64,000 nt of DNA from UBA1413 sp037447215 (GTDB lineage Bacteria; Bacteroidota; Bacteroidia; Bacteroidales; Prolixibacteraceae), in contig JBBIHB010000016.1 of NCBI GenBank assembly GCA_037447215.1, positions 4,096-68,095 of the forward strand. The letters run 5' to 3'. The number at the start of each line of letters is the position of its first letter. The first letter of the stretch is position 1. The notes beneath the pieces are model-generated. The model saw only the letters and a list, made by a program, of their open reading frames with translations. It had not been told where the DNA came from and searched no databases. Positions 34,837-44,505 of the stretch are shown piece by piece. The position numbers and the translations under genes are program-made.

Positions 34837-37023
34837 ATGGATCAACATTCGCCCGAATATTATTTTGAGCAGTTTCTCAATCGGATTAAGTGGCTTTACA
34901 ACGAGCAAAACCAGCTTGAGATTAAAAATGCATGGGAGTTTGCCAAAGATATCTTAGGCAATCAGAAATTTACATCAGGTGAATTGATTTTAAATCACTC
35001 ACTTGAAGTAGCTATCATTATTGTAGATGAAATTGGCCTTGAAGCAGACTCGGTTGTTGCGGCCCTGCTTCATAATGTATTATACCATACCCCCGAAAAC
35101 AGTAAGGTGGAGGAACAGATCACCAGGATTTTTGGTCAAACAGTTTCCGGGATTCTTAAAGGAATGGTAAAAATAAATGCTTTAGGAACCGATACAGTTG
35201 AAATTCATTCCGAAAACTACAGAATGTTGATGCTTGCCCTGGCTGGCGATGTAAGGGTAATTTTGCTTAAAATTGCCGATCGGCTCCAGGTAATGCGGAA
35301 TTTTGACCGTTTTCCGGTGTCGAACATGATGAATGTAGCTACCGAAACACAGCATTTATATGCTCCGCTTGCCCATCGATTGGGATTGTATAAGATAAAC
35401 ACTGAATTACAAGACCTTTTCCTCAGGTATGCAAAACCGGCTGCATGGTCAGATGTTGTTTCGAGGCTCAAAGAAACAGAAGGAGAGCGCTCAAAATTTG
35501 TTGCAGAATTTGTAAAACCCATCGAAGAAAAACTCAGGTCGAGAGGTTTCCGCTTCGACATGAAAGCCCGTACCAAATCGGTATTCTCCATCTGGAATAA
35601 AATGCAGAAACAGAAGGTTTCGTTCGATGAGGTATATGATTTGTTTGCCATTAGGATCATTCTTGATTCGGATACAAAGGATGAAAAGGCTGATTGCTGG
35701 ACTGTTTATTCCATCATTACTGACGAATACCAAACCAATCCTGAACGGTTGCGCGATTGGATAACAATACCAAAAACAAATGGTTATGAGTCGTTACATA
35801 CAACTGTAATGGGTCCCCAAATGAAATGGGTCGAAGTTCAGATTCGTACCCGTCGCATGGATGAAGTAGCTGAAAAAGGAGTAGCGGCACATTGGAAATA
35901 CAAAGGCGGCAAAAGTGCAAAAGACCTTGATCAATGGCTGACCGGAATAAGGGAGATTCTCGAAAACCCGGAAGTAAATGTGGTCGATTTTATTGATGAA
36001 TTCAGGAAAACGGTTTATAGCGATGAGATTTTTGTTTTTACCCCTAAAGGCGATCTTAAAAAACTCCCATCGGGTGCAACCATACTCGATTTTGCCTATG
36101 AAATTCATTCCGATCTGGGCGACAGGTGTGTTGGAGGTAAAGTAAACGATAGAAAAGTATCCATCAGGCACAGGTTGAAAAATGGTGATACCATATCTGT
36201 TGAAACCTCGAACAATCAGCGCCCAAAGTCCGACTGGCTCGATTTTGTGGTCACTTCAAAAGCGAAAAATCGGATAAAGGCCAGCTTAAATGAGGCACAA
36301 AAACGCGAAGCCACCAATGGGAAGGAGATGTTGTCCCGGAAATTCAAAAACTGGAAACTCGAACTATCAGATGAGGTAATCCGTAAACTTTTAAAACATT
36401 ATAATTTCAAAACTTCGGCCGAACTTTACATTCAGGTTTCGACTGGCAAAATTGACACTCTCGACATAAAAACAGTGCTGAAGGAAGAAGAGAAACAGAA
36501 TGTTAAATCGAGACTTGAAGAAATTTTACCTGGCGATTCGATTAAAGATTTGCCAATCGATTCGGGCGATGATTATCTGATCATCGACAACCACCTGAGC
36601 AATGTGAACTATAAGCTTGCCCCATGTTGCAACCCTGTATTTGGCGATGAGATATACGGATTTGTAACCATCAAGGAAGGAATAAAAATTCATAGAATAA
36701 GCTGTCCTAATGCACCGCAGATGATTGATCGTTTTCCTTATCGGGTCGTCAAAACTAAATGGAGGGAGACCGTCAGCCGCAGCTCTTTTCTTACCACCCT
36801 TTATATTACAGGGGTTGACACCTTAGGGATTGTTTCCGAAATTTCGCATGTTATTGCAAAAGATTTCGGAGTACAAATGCGTGCAATCAATGTGGAATCA
36901 GAAAAAGGTGAATTCAGGGGTGTACTCAAGGTTTTGGTACACAGCTTGGAACACCTTGATTTTTTGATCCATAAACTGAGAAACATAAAAGGAATCGAAT
37001 CGGTTACACGGGGAGAAACCTGA
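34837..37023 (+). CDS. relA: RelA/SpoT-family (p)ppGpp synthetase with degenerate hydrolase domain
   Basis: This protein of about 728 residues has the full long-RSH layout: HD-like region (about 20-180), synthetase (about 230-360, with KSVFSIWNKMQKQKVSFDE and NGYESLHTTVMGPQMKWVEV), TGS (about 395-455, IFVFTPKGDLKKLPSGA) and a C-terminal ACT domain. In the first region the HD motif expected as LLHDxxED reads ALLHNVLYHTPE, so the Asp and the following acidic pair are lost; hydrolase activity is unlikely. The synthetase loop WNKMQKQ resembles E. coli RelA (WRKMQKK) more than bifunctional Rel. The start at 34837 lies just after the ferritin terminator; a TTG at 34810 falls inside the hairpin and is rejected. 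Confidence 0.9.
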   Translation: MDQHSPEYYFEQFLNRIKWLYNEQNQLEIKNAWEFAKDILGNQKFTSGELILNHSLEVAIIIVDEIGLEADSVVAALLHNVLYHTPENSKVEEQITRIFGQTVSGILKGMVKINALGTDTVEIHSENYRMLMLALAGDVRVILLKIADRLQVMRNFDRFPVSNMMNVATETQHLYAPLAHRLGLYKINTELQDLFLRYAKPAAWSDVVSRLKETEGERSKFVAEFVKPIEEKLRSRGFRFDMKARTKSVFSIWNKMQKQKVSFDEVYDLFAIRIILDSDTKDEKADCWTVYSIITDEYQTNPERLRDWITIPKTNGYESLHTTVMGPQMKWVEVQIRTRRMDEVAEKGVAAHWKYKGGKSAKDLDQWLTGIREILENPEVNVVDFIDEFRKTVYSDEIFVFTPKGDLKKLPSGATILDFAYEIHSDLGDRCVGGKVNDRKVSIRHRLKNGDTISVETSNNQRPKSDWLDFVVTSKAKNRIKASLNEAQKREATNGKEMLSRKFKNWKLELSDEVIRKLLKHYNFKTSAELYIQVSTGKIDTLDIKTVLKEEEKQNVKSRLEEILPGDSIKDLPIDSGDDYLIIDNHLSNVNYKLAPCCNPVFGDEIYGFVTIKEGIKIHRISCPNAPQMIDRFPYRVVKTKWRETVSRSSFLTTLYITGVDTLGIVSEISHVIAKDFGVQMRAINVESEKGEFRGVLKVLVHSLEHLDFLIHKLRNIKGIESVTRGET

Positions 37024-37042
37024 TTGCAAGCCAAAATCAAAA

Positions 37043-38434
37043 ATGAAAATACTAGTAGCACCAAATTCAATGAAAGGCAGTTTAAATGCTTTCGAATTTT
37101 CAAAAGCCATAGAAAATGGTTTCCGGAAAGTTTCACTTGTTTTCAATGTTCGCTGCTTGCCCATTGCCGATGGGGGTGATTTTACAGGGCCCATACTTTA
37201 TGAAGCCCTGAATGCAAAAATTTATACAGAAAATGTTCTCGATCCGTTAGGGCGTAACATTGATGCCTCCTTCGGTATTTCGGGAAAAAAGGCTATAATT
37301 GAAATGGCATCAGCTTCAGGAATCAGATTGCTGAAATCTGAAGAGCTAAACCCTGAGTTGGCTACAACATACGGGACAGGGCAACTCATCAACAAGGCAA
37401 TGGAGCATGGATGCAGTAAAATACTTTTAGGGTTGGGTGGAAGCGCCACAGTCGATGGGGGCATTGGTATGCTCGATGCCATTGGTTTCAGGTTCTTCGA
37501 TAAGGCAGGAACCCGATTGCCGGGCATACCTTTATCGCTCGGTGAAGTTGAGAGAATAGAATATCCATCTGATTATAATCCTAAAATCGAATGGGTTATT
37601 CTTTGTGATGTAAATAATCCAATTACAGGCGAAAACGGCGCTTCAAGAATTTTTGGGCCACAGAAAGGAGCTGATTCGGACATGGTTGAACGTTTGGAAG
37701 AAAGAATGTATCACTGGGTTGGCCTTCTGGAAAAGATTTCAGGAAGGAGTATTGCAAATGTTGAAGGTATGGGCGCTGCGGGTGGGATTTCATCGGGCCT
37801 GGTAGCATTATTAGGTGCTGAGTTGACACCAGGGGCTTCTGCAGTTTTTGATTTGATTGGCCTTGATAAGCAACTTGAATGGGCTGATTTGGTTGTTACC
37901 GGTGAAGGGAAAATAGATTTACAGAGCTTGTCCCTGAAAGGGCCGGTTGCACTTGCCCAAAGGGCAAAAAAGAAAGGTAAACCTGTCATCGCACTTTCTG
38001 GTTCTTATGAAGGCGGTGAATACGGGGATTTTGATGCAGTTTTTACCGTGGTAAACGGACCTGTTTCACTTCCACATGCTATCGATTGTGCTTACAAAAT
38101 GACATTTGATACTGCTGTAAATATTGCCGGCCTATTGCTCAAAACCAATCCTATAATTTTTAAAATTCACGAAAATTTTCAGGCAGTTAAAGGGTATCTT
38201 GATGCAGGGGATTTTGAAAAATCACAGAATTCTGCTGAACAGATGCCCGAATCACAATCTTTATATTGGTACGCTCAAGGTTTGATTTTGCAAAAACGCC
38301 AACAATGGGGTAGTGCATTGAACGCTTTTATCCGCTCCCTTGAAATTGATCCGGGATTGACACAAGCTGTAACCAACATCAGCATTATCAGGGAAATCCT
38401 GAACTTTACAAATCCTGCCCTTCTCGATCCCTGA
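37043..38434 (+). CDS. Glycerate kinase (GK-II/GarK family) with a C-terminal TPR-like extension
   Basis: This 463-residue protein has a glycerate kinase domain at 1-375 (MKILVAPNSMKGSLNAFEFS, LPIADGGDFT, LLGLGGSATVDGGIGM, GPQKGAD, VVTGEGKIDLQSLSLKG), which phosphorylates D-glycerate. Residues about 380-460 are an added segment with TPR-like helices (SLYWYAQGLILQKRQQWGSA, LNAFIRSLEIDPGLTQAVTN), not part of the family. It starts 19 bp after the relA-like stop, so it is probably co-transcribed with it. The extension may be for protein binding. Confidence 0.88.
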   Translation: MKILVAPNSMKGSLNAFEFSKAIENGFRKVSLVFNVRCLPIADGGDFTGPILYEALNAKIYTENVLDPLGRNIDASFGISGKKAIIEMASASGIRLLKSEELNPELATTYGTGQLINKAMEHGCSKILLGLGGSATVDGGIGMLDAIGFRFFDKAGTRLPGIPLSLGEVERIEYPSDYNPKIEWVILCDVNNPITGENGASRIFGPQKGADSDMVERLEERMYHWVGLLEKISGRSIANVEGMGAAGGISSGLVALLGAELTPGASAVFDLIGLDKQLEWADLVVTGEGKIDLQSLSLKGPVALAQRAKKKGKPVIALSGSYEGGEYGDFDAVFTVVNGPVSLPHAIDCAYKMTFDTAVNIAGLLLKTNPIIFKIHENFQAVKGYLDAGDFEKSQNSAEQMPESQSLYWYAQGLILQKRQQWGSALNAFIRSLEIDPGLTQAVTNISIIREILNFTNPALLDP

Positions 38435-38552
38435 TTCATAATTTTTTATTTCAGACATTTAGAACCTTCGTGATTCGGAGGGATTGAATCTGGCACTTTT
38501 TTTGAAATGTTTCCACCGTGTTTAATTTTTAGCACGTTAAATCAAAATAAAA

Positions 38553-38583
38553 TTGGAATTTCAGATTCAGAATCCTATTTTTG
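38553..38583 (+). promoter_or_regulatory. Promoter of the TPR protein gene
   Basis: TTG (38553-38555), 20 bp, TATTTTTG (38576-38583). Transcription would start at about 38589, leaving a leader of about 55 nt. A second TAAATTTG lies at 38595-38602. The 209-bp gap after glycerate kinase holds nothing else I can see. Confidence 0.55.
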
Positions 38584-38643
38584 AGGTTCAATAATAAATT
38601 TGAATCGGGAAAAAGAAAATCATAACTTTAAAAATGGAATAAA

Positions 38644-39492
38644 ATGAAAAAGTATTTGTTAGTATTTGCAGCCGCCTTGCTTTCATTCGCGGCATTTTCA
38701 CAAGATGCCGCCGACCTTATTAAAAAAGCCAACGAGGCAATGAAAAACCGTCAGTATGCCGAAGCTTTCGAAGCCTATGATAAAGCAATGTCGAATCTTG
38801 GGGATGTTGAGGTGGATGCTGCGATCAATTTCAACATTGGATTTGCTGCTATGCAAGCCGATAAAAACGAAGCTGCTTTGAAATATTTCGATAAAGCTAT
38901 CGAAGCAGCTGCAAATGTTTCTAAATCATGGGAGTATAAAGCAACAATTTTCAATAAACTTAAAGACTTGCCTAAAGCGCTCGAAAGTTTCGAAAAAGCT
39001 ATTGTGACCAGTGAAGAAGAAAACGGGGCGCTCTGTTTTAATGCAGCAGTACTTGCATTCCGTCTCGAAAAATTTGAGGAAACTGTAAAGTTCTTCGATA
39101 TGGCATACGAGGCAGGATTTCGCCCTCAGGATGCCTTGTTTAATAAGGCAGCAGCCCAGAACCGGATGGGCGACTCCGAAGGATATAAAGCCTCTTTGTT
39201 TGCTGGAAATCAGAAATACCCAGCCGATCAGAAAATTGCATCTGCTCTTGCCAATGTTTATGTTTCCGAAGGAAATGAAATATACCGTCAGGGTGCTGAA
39301 ATATTGAATGCAGCTAATACCAAAGTGAACGAAGGTGCTTATACTACCGAAGATAATGCCTATAAGGCTGAAGTGAACAAAGCAAACACTGAATTTAAAA
39401 AAGCACTTGAGTTACTCGAAAATGCAAGAAAACTGGATACATCGAATGCCAATGCAGCCAAATTGATCGAAGCTATTAAGCAGATTATGTAA
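38644..39492 (+). CDS. Secreted TPR-repeat protein
   Basis: This 282-residue protein has a signal peptide (about 1-20, SFAAFSQ) and six or so TPR-like helical hairpins (KNRQYAEAFEAYDKAMSNLG, NEAALKYFDKAIEAAANVSK, LPKALESFEKAIVTSEEENG and so on). It is probably a periplasmic scaffold. It is monocistronic: its own promoter and a strong terminator (39517) flank it. Confidence 0.88.
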   Translation: MKKYLLVFAAALLSFAAFSQDAADLIKKANEAMKNRQYAEAFEAYDKAMSNLGDVEVDAAINFNIGFAAMQADKNEAALKYFDKAIEAAANVSKSWEYKATIFNKLKDLPKALESFEKAIVTSEEENGALCFNAAVLAFRLEKFEETVKFFDMAYEAGFRPQDALFNKAAAQNRMGDSEGYKASLFAGNQKYPADQKIASALANVYVSEGNEIYRQGAEILNAANTKVNEGAYTTEDNAYKAEVNKANTEFKKALELLENARKLDTSNANAAKLIEAIKQIM

Positions 39493-39516
39493 TATACATA
39501 AACGTAATTTTTTAAT

Positions 39517-39548
39517 AAACCGCTTTGATTTTTCAGAGCGGTTTTTTT
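39517..39548 (+). terminator. Rho-independent terminator of the TPR gene
   Basis: AACCGCT (39518-39524) pairs with AGCGGTT (39537-39543), and an inner TG/CA pair extends the stem; a run of seven T follows. Confidence 0.85.
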
Positions 39549-39615
39549 ATGATCTTTATCCATGTTTGTTCCGGTCATATTTTATAGATTTGGGAGAATT
39601 TAAAAACATCTGAAA

Positions 39616-41262
39616 ATGAACAGGATATTGATTGTAGCTATGACTTTATTGATCACTTCGTGTACCCAGGATAAAAAGTTGGACAACCTCGAACTTTTAA
39701 TAACCAAAAAACAGCTTAAACAAAAGGCGGCTGAATTCGTACCTTTTACGCTCACTGCCGATTTATCGGTACTGTCTGAAAAGGAAAAACAAATGCTTCC
39801 TTTACTTTTTCAGGCGGCCGATATTATGGAAGATATTTTCTGGAAACAGGCATTCGGTGACCGCGATATATTGTTGAACCGTACCAACGACCCTGATTTG
39901 CTGAAATTATTAAAGATAAACTATGGGCCATGGGAGCGCCTCAACAACAATTCCCCTTTTGTGGCTGGATTTGGCGAAAAACCCAAAGGCGCACAGTTTT
40001 ATCCGATTGATATGACCCGTGAAGAATTCGAAGCCTGGGACAACCCCGATAAAACCGGTTTATATAACCTGGTTCGAAGGGGTGAAGATGGGAATTTGAA
40101 AACTGTACCTTATCATATAGTTTATGCCGAGGAAGTTAAGAAAGCATCGGAATTGATAAAACAGGCAGCCGGCCTGGCTGAAGATGAAGGCCTCCGGAAT
40201 TATCTGGAAAAAAGGGCAGAGGCACTTCTGACCGATGAATACTTAGAATCGGATATGGCATGGATGGATATGAAAAACAATACCATCGAATTTATTTTCG
40301 GACCCATTGAACATTACGAAGACCAATTATTTGGATATAAAGCAGCACACGAATCCTTTATCCTGATAAAAGATAAAAAATGGAGTCAGACGCTTGAAAA
40401 ATATGCTTCCCTTTTGCCAGGACTACAAAAGAACCTGCCTGTAGCTCAGCCATATAAGAATGAAACACCAGGTTTTGATTCAGATTTGAATGTTTATGAT
40501 GCCATATATTATGCGGGCGACTGCAATGCGGGCAGTAAAACCATCGCCATTAACCTTCCGAACGATGAAACGGTTCGGCAATTGAAAGGCAGCCGGAAAC
40601 TTCAGCTAAAAAATTCGATGCAGGCAAAATTCGATAAAATTCTGGTTCCGATTGCTGATTTGCTGATTGCCGAAGATCAGAGGAAGCACGTGAAATTTGA
40701 TGCATTTTTTGAGAATACCATGTTTCACGAAGTCGCGCACGGCCTTGGACTTGGACGCACCATCGACCAGGCTGCCACCGTCCGTGAAGCCCTCAGGGAC
40801 GCTTATACTTCCATCGAAGAAAGTAAGGCAGATATTCTAGGATTATGGTGTGTATTTCAGCTCACTCAGCAAGGTGAATTTACAGATAAAGACCTCATGG
40901 ACAACTTTGTAACGTTTATGGCAGGGATATTCAGATCGGTCAGGTTTGGAGCGGCATCGGCACATGGCAAGGCCAACATGATCAGGTTCTATTACTTTCA
41001 GGAGTATGGTGCATTCGAGCGCGATGCTACTGCCGGGACATATCGTGTGAACTTTGAAAAAATGCGGGAAGCCATGTTGAGTTTATCAGAAATGGTGCTT
41101 GTAATTCAGGGCGATGGTGATTATGAAAAGGCATCGGAATTAATTAAAGAAAAAGGATTTATCAGGGAAGAACTTCAAAATGACCTTAACCGGATTTCAG
41201 AAACAGGTATTCCGCGTGATATTGTTTTTAACCAGGGCCCTGAGGTTTTAGGGTTTGAATAA
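39616..41262 (+). CDS. M49-like (dipeptidyl-peptidase III-related) zinc peptidase lipoprotein
   Basis: This 548-residue lipoprotein (lipobox LLITSC, Cys about residue 16) has the second half of the DPP III fold: ENTMFHEVAHGLGLG (about residues 370-384) and, about 25 residues later, SIEESKADILGLWCVFQL, which carries the third zinc ligand Glu. Classical DPP III has a six-residue HExxGH motif; here it is the five-residue HExxH (HEVAH). This is a known variant group in Bacteroidota annotated as DPP III-like or Zn-dependent hydrolase. The likely role is peptide trimming in the envelope. Confidence 0.8.
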   Translation: MNRILIVAMTLLITSCTQDKKLDNLELLITKKQLKQKAAEFVPFTLTADLSVLSEKEKQMLPLLFQAADIMEDIFWKQAFGDRDILLNRTNDPDLLKLLKINYGPWERLNNNSPFVAGFGEKPKGAQFYPIDMTREEFEAWDNPDKTGLYNLVRRGEDGNLKTVPYHIVYAEEVKKASELIKQAAGLAEDEGLRNYLEKRAEALLTDEYLESDMAWMDMKNNTIEFIFGPIEHYEDQLFGYKAAHESFILIKDKKWSQTLEKYASLLPGLQKNLPVAQPYKNETPGFDSDLNVYDAIYYAGDCNAGSKTIAINLPNDETVRQLKGSRKLQLKNSMQAKFDKILVPIADLLIAEDQRKHVKFDAFFENTMFHEVAHGLGLGRTIDQAATVREALRDAYTSIEESKADILGLWCVFQLTQQGEFTDKDLMDNFVTFMAGIFRSVRFGAASAHGKANMIRFYYFQEYGAFERDATAGTYRVNFEKMREAMLSLSEMVLVIQGDGDYEKASELIKEKGFIREELQNDLNRISETGIPRDIVFNQGPEVLGFE

Positions 41263-41316
41263 AAAGACTCAATACTCTTTAACTTTCTGTTAACAAGGTT
41301 GTCTTGCAGTATTTAC

Positions 41317-41324
41317 TACTTTTG
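41317..41324 (+). promoter_or_regulatory. Candidate -7 element of the metal-uptake operon
   Basis: TACTTTTG matches TAnnTTTG and ends only 5 bp before the ATG at 41330, so the transcript may be leaderless, as for lacI. A TTG lies at 41299, but the spacing (15 bp) is short. Confidence 0.4.
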
Positions 41325-41329
41325 TGTGT

Positions 41330-41833
41330 ATGAAAACAGTCAGAACAATAACAAGTTTGATTATACTGATACCTTTTTTATTTTCGGTATCTGGTATTCT
41401 TGTTATTGAGTCTCATTGTATCTGTATCGGAAAAAACCAGGTTACTTTTTACCTGGCTCCCGAAACATGTTCCGATATTCTGGATGACCACATACATTTG
41501 TTCGGCCATCATGCTGACGACCTGAATCAATGTTGTAACCACGCGAAGGATAGTTCATGTAATCATAGTGATAGTTGTCACGATTGTGGTTGCGATTCGC
41601 CCGAAGTAAACTTTTTCAAAATTAAGAGTCAGTTTACCGAAGAAAAATTGACATTTGGAAAAACCCTTTATGAAAAAGTTATTCAGGAAATTGTATTAAT
41701 CAACCCTGATGCTGAAATTACTTTAATTACAAACATCAATATTGCCTGGTTAAACAATCCCCCTCCTGCAATACCAGTACCCAATGAATATATTTATTTC
41801 ATCTGCAAAACCAAAATCCTCGATATAGCTTGA
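41330..41833 (+). CDS. Cys/His-rich membrane-anchored protein (HYC_CC_PP-like), metal module
   Basis: This protein of about 167 residues has an N-terminal hydrophobic segment (about 8-30) and a metal-binding stretch (about 30-95) with HCICIG, HIHLFGHHADD, CCNHAKDSSCNHSDSCHDCG. It ends with the conserved NNPPPAIPVPNEYIYF, whose proline run is typical of the Bacteroidota family named for HYC, CC and PP motifs. It is the first gene of an operon with a TonB receptor and an HMA protein. It probably binds copper or another soft metal in the periplasm. Confidence 0.72.
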   Translation: MKTVRTITSLIILIPFLFSVSGILVIESHCICIGKNQVTFYLAPETCSDILDDHIHLFGHHADDLNQCCNHAKDSSCNHSDSCHDCGCDSPEVNFFKIKSQFTEEKLTFGKTLYEKVIQEIVLINPDAEITLITNINIAWLNNPPPAIPVPNEYIYFICKTKILDIA

Positions 41834-41886
41834 ATTTTTTAAGAAGGAATGAATCATTTCAATTCTGTTTAATTAATTTATAAGCT

Positions 41887-44106
41887 ATGAAATACATAAT
41901 ATATTCTATATTGATTTTATCAATAATCCCCTTTTATTCGCAAGGACAAAATATTACTGGAAAAGTACTTGGCAAAGAGAACGGTAATTTGCAACCTTTG
42001 CCAGGTGTAAATATTTATTGGGAGAATACCCACCAGGTAACAGTTACCGATTCTGAAGGCAACTTTACCATCAGGCAAAGGGCAGGCCAACACATGTTGG
42101 TTTTCAGTTTTGTGGGCTTCGAAACACAAACTGTGCATATACATGGCCCAAATCCCTTAGAGGTAACTATGGAACCCAACCTCGAACTGGGAGAAGTAAC
42201 TGTAATACAGAAAGACAGGGGCACTTATCTTTCAACCATTTCGCCTATACATACCGAAAGGATTGGTGGAGCCGAACTGCACAAGGCGGCTTGCTGCAAC
42301 CTTGCCGAAAGTTTTGAAACTAACCCTTCGGTAGATGTGAGTTACAACGATGCCATTTCAGGAGCAAAACAGATACGGCTATTGGGTCTCGATGGAATTT
42401 ATTCCCAATTGCAAACCGAGAATATTGCCAATTTCAGGGGACTGGCCACCAACTTTGGACTCACTTATATTCCGGGACCATGGATGGAATCCATAATGGT
42501 TTCGAAAGGCGCTTCATCGGTAATAAATGGCTATGAGTCAATCTCGGGCCAGATCAATGTCGATTTTAAAAAACCCGACAGCAGCGAAAAATTGCATTTA
42601 AATGCATTTGCCAGCGTTGACGGAAAAACTGAATTTAACGCAAATACAAATATTAGGGTACATAAAGACATGCTTACAACGGGTGTGTTTTTTCATGCTG
42701 AAAACCTTTCGAAAAGGATCGATCATAATGGTGATGGATTTCTCGATCATCCACTAAATACACAGGTACATTTTTTTAATGCCTGGAAATACAATAACCA
42801 CAAAGGTTTTATGCTCCATGGAGGGCTTCGGTTCCTCCACGATGAGCGGCAAGGCGGACAAGCAGCATTCGGAAAGGGCATGTCTCGGAATACGTCCAAT
42901 CCTTATGGCATTGGCATGGATAACCGGTTGTATGAAACTGTGTTTAAAGCAGGGTATGTATGGCCTTCGCAAAGATCGGCAATTGCACTGCTCTCCAATG
43001 CTGTAATCCACAATATGGCTTCATTTTACGGGTTACACAATTACGACGGCGATGAAGTAAGGTTATATGCGAACCTGATTTGGACACAGGACATTGATGA
43101 CCATGGCCATCATACATTTAATTCGGGGGCTAGTTTTTTCTATAACCGCTTCGATGAAATGCTCAACCAATTGGCAATGGACCGTAATGAATCGGTACCG
43201 GGTATTTTTACGGAATATACATTTAAACCCTCAGACCAACTTACTTTAATGGCCGGCATCAGGGGAGATTTTCACAATGCGTTCGGTCCTTTTATTACCC
43301 CGCGTATGCACTTCCGTTACCAACCCGATCTGCGTTGGACGTTCAGAATGAGTGCAGGTAAAGGTTACCGCACGGCCAATGTACTCGCCGAAAACAGTTT
43401 TCTGCTTGCAAATTACCGGAACCTGGTTTTCCCTGTAACCCTTCAGGAGGAGGCATGGAATTATGGTTTAAATTTTATTCAGAATTATGAATTGTTTGGC
43501 CGCTACCTTCAGATTTCTGCAGAGGTTTACCGCACCGATTTTCAAAAACAATTTGTAGTTGACCGGGAAACCGATCCTGACGATCTGATAATTGCACCGT
43601 TGCAGGGAAAATCATATGCCACCAGTTGGCAGGTCGATGTTAGGTATCCGGTAATCAGGAACCTGGATTTAACAGTTGCCTGGAGGCAGAATGATGTGAA
43701 GCAGACCATAGGGGGAAAATTGCTCGAAAAACCACTTGTGAGCCGTTATAAAGGACTGATAACCATGAATTACACAACCAACCTGAAAAAATGGATGTTC
43801 GACTACACGGTTCAATTCAATGGCGGGGGAAGGCTTCCGGTTGTAAATGCCGGCCATGCCATTCACCAGTCATTGTCACAAACTGAGTTCCCGGCCTTTA
43901 CCATTATGAATGCACAGATTACACGTTATTTCAGATTGTGGAGTGTGTATGCAGGATCGGAAAACCTTACTGATTTTATGCAGCATTTACCGGTTATTGG
44001 GGCAGGCAATCCTTTTTCTTCCGGATTTGATGCAACCCGCATCTGGGGACCGGTATCGGGAAGAAGAATATATGCAGGTATCCGATTTACTTTGGATTAC
44101 AATTAA
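41887..44106 (+). CDS. TonB-dependent outer-membrane receptor, probable metal uptake
   Basis: This 739-residue receptor has a signal peptide (ending SQGQ), a CarboxypepD_reg-like domain (about 22-95: ITGKVLGKENGNLQPLPGVN), a plug with ELHKAACCNLAESFETNPSV and KGASSVINGYESISGQINVD, and a barrel ending in aromatic strands. The Cys pair in the plug is characteristic of receptors encoded with HMA and HYC_CC_PP proteins. It is 53 bp after the Cys/His-rich gene and 17 bp before the HMA gene. Copper or a copper-chelate is the likely cargo, by inference. Confidence 0.88.
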   Translation: MKYIIYSILILSIIPFYSQGQNITGKVLGKENGNLQPLPGVNIYWENTHQVTVTDSEGNFTIRQRAGQHMLVFSFVGFETQTVHIHGPNPLEVTMEPNLELGEVTVIQKDRGTYLSTISPIHTERIGGAELHKAACCNLAESFETNPSVDVSYNDAISGAKQIRLLGLDGIYSQLQTENIANFRGLATNFGLTYIPGPWMESIMVSKGASSVINGYESISGQINVDFKKPDSSEKLHLNAFASVDGKTEFNANTNIRVHKDMLTTGVFFHAENLSKRIDHNGDGFLDHPLNTQVHFFNAWKYNNHKGFMLHGGLRFLHDERQGGQAAFGKGMSRNTSNPYGIGMDNRLYETVFKAGYVWPSQRSAIALLSNAVIHNMASFYGLHNYDGDEVRLYANLIWTQDIDDHGHHTFNSGASFFYNRFDEMLNQLAMDRNESVPGIFTEYTFKPSDQLTLMAGIRGDFHNAFGPFITPRMHFRYQPDLRWTFRMSAGKGYRTANVLAENSFLLANYRNLVFPVTLQEEAWNYGLNFIQNYELFGRYLQISAEVYRTDFQKQFVVDRETDPDDLIIAPLQGKSYATSWQVDVRYPVIRNLDLTVAWRQNDVKQTIGGKLLEKPLVSRYKGLITMNYTTNLKKWMFDYTVQFNGGGRLPVVNAGHAIHQSLSQTEFPAFTIMNAQITRYFRLWSVYAGSENLTDFMQHLPVIGAGNPFSSGFDATRIWGPVSGRRIYAGIRFTLDYN

Positions 44107-44123
44107 CCATTAATAAATTAACC

Positions 44124-44480
44124 ATGAAAAATTTGATGTTTTTAATCATTTTTGCCTTTACATTGGGCAATACATTCCAGGTGGTTGCACAGAAAAAATC
44201 CGATCCGGTAGCTTTTTATAAGAGCAGTATGGATTGTATGGATTGTGAAAAAAAGCTTTTTGAACACCTGCGCTTCGAAAGGGGTGTAAAAGACCTCAAA
44301 GTTGACCATGTGTCGAATACGATAAAAATTGTTTATGCCGAAAAGCGAACCAATGAAGAAGCGCTTAAAAAAGCTGTAGAGAAAAAAGGGTATGTTGCCG
44401 ATAAGATAACTGACGAGGAATATTTAAAACTTGTTGAAACTGCGGTTTCGAGACCTCAAAATAATGGGCATAAACATTGA
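44124..44480 (+). CDS. Secreted heavy-metal-associated (HMA) domain protein
   Basis: This 118-residue protein has a signal peptide (ending QVVAQ) and an HMA fold with the metal motif SMDCMDCEKKLFEHLRFERG (CxxC, about residues 38-41), followed by VKDLKVDHVSNTIKIVY and a His-containing tail (GHKH). It is a likely periplasmic copper chaperone that receives metal from the TonB receptor. Confidence 0.9.
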   Translation: MKNLMFLIIFAFTLGNTFQVVAQKKSDPVAFYKSSMDCMDCEKKLFEHLRFERGVKDLKVDHVSNTIKIVYAEKRTNEEALKKAVEKKGYVADKITDEEYLKLVETAVSRPQNNGHKH

Positions 44481-44505
44481 AAAATACCTCAAAATATCCC
44501 TGTAC

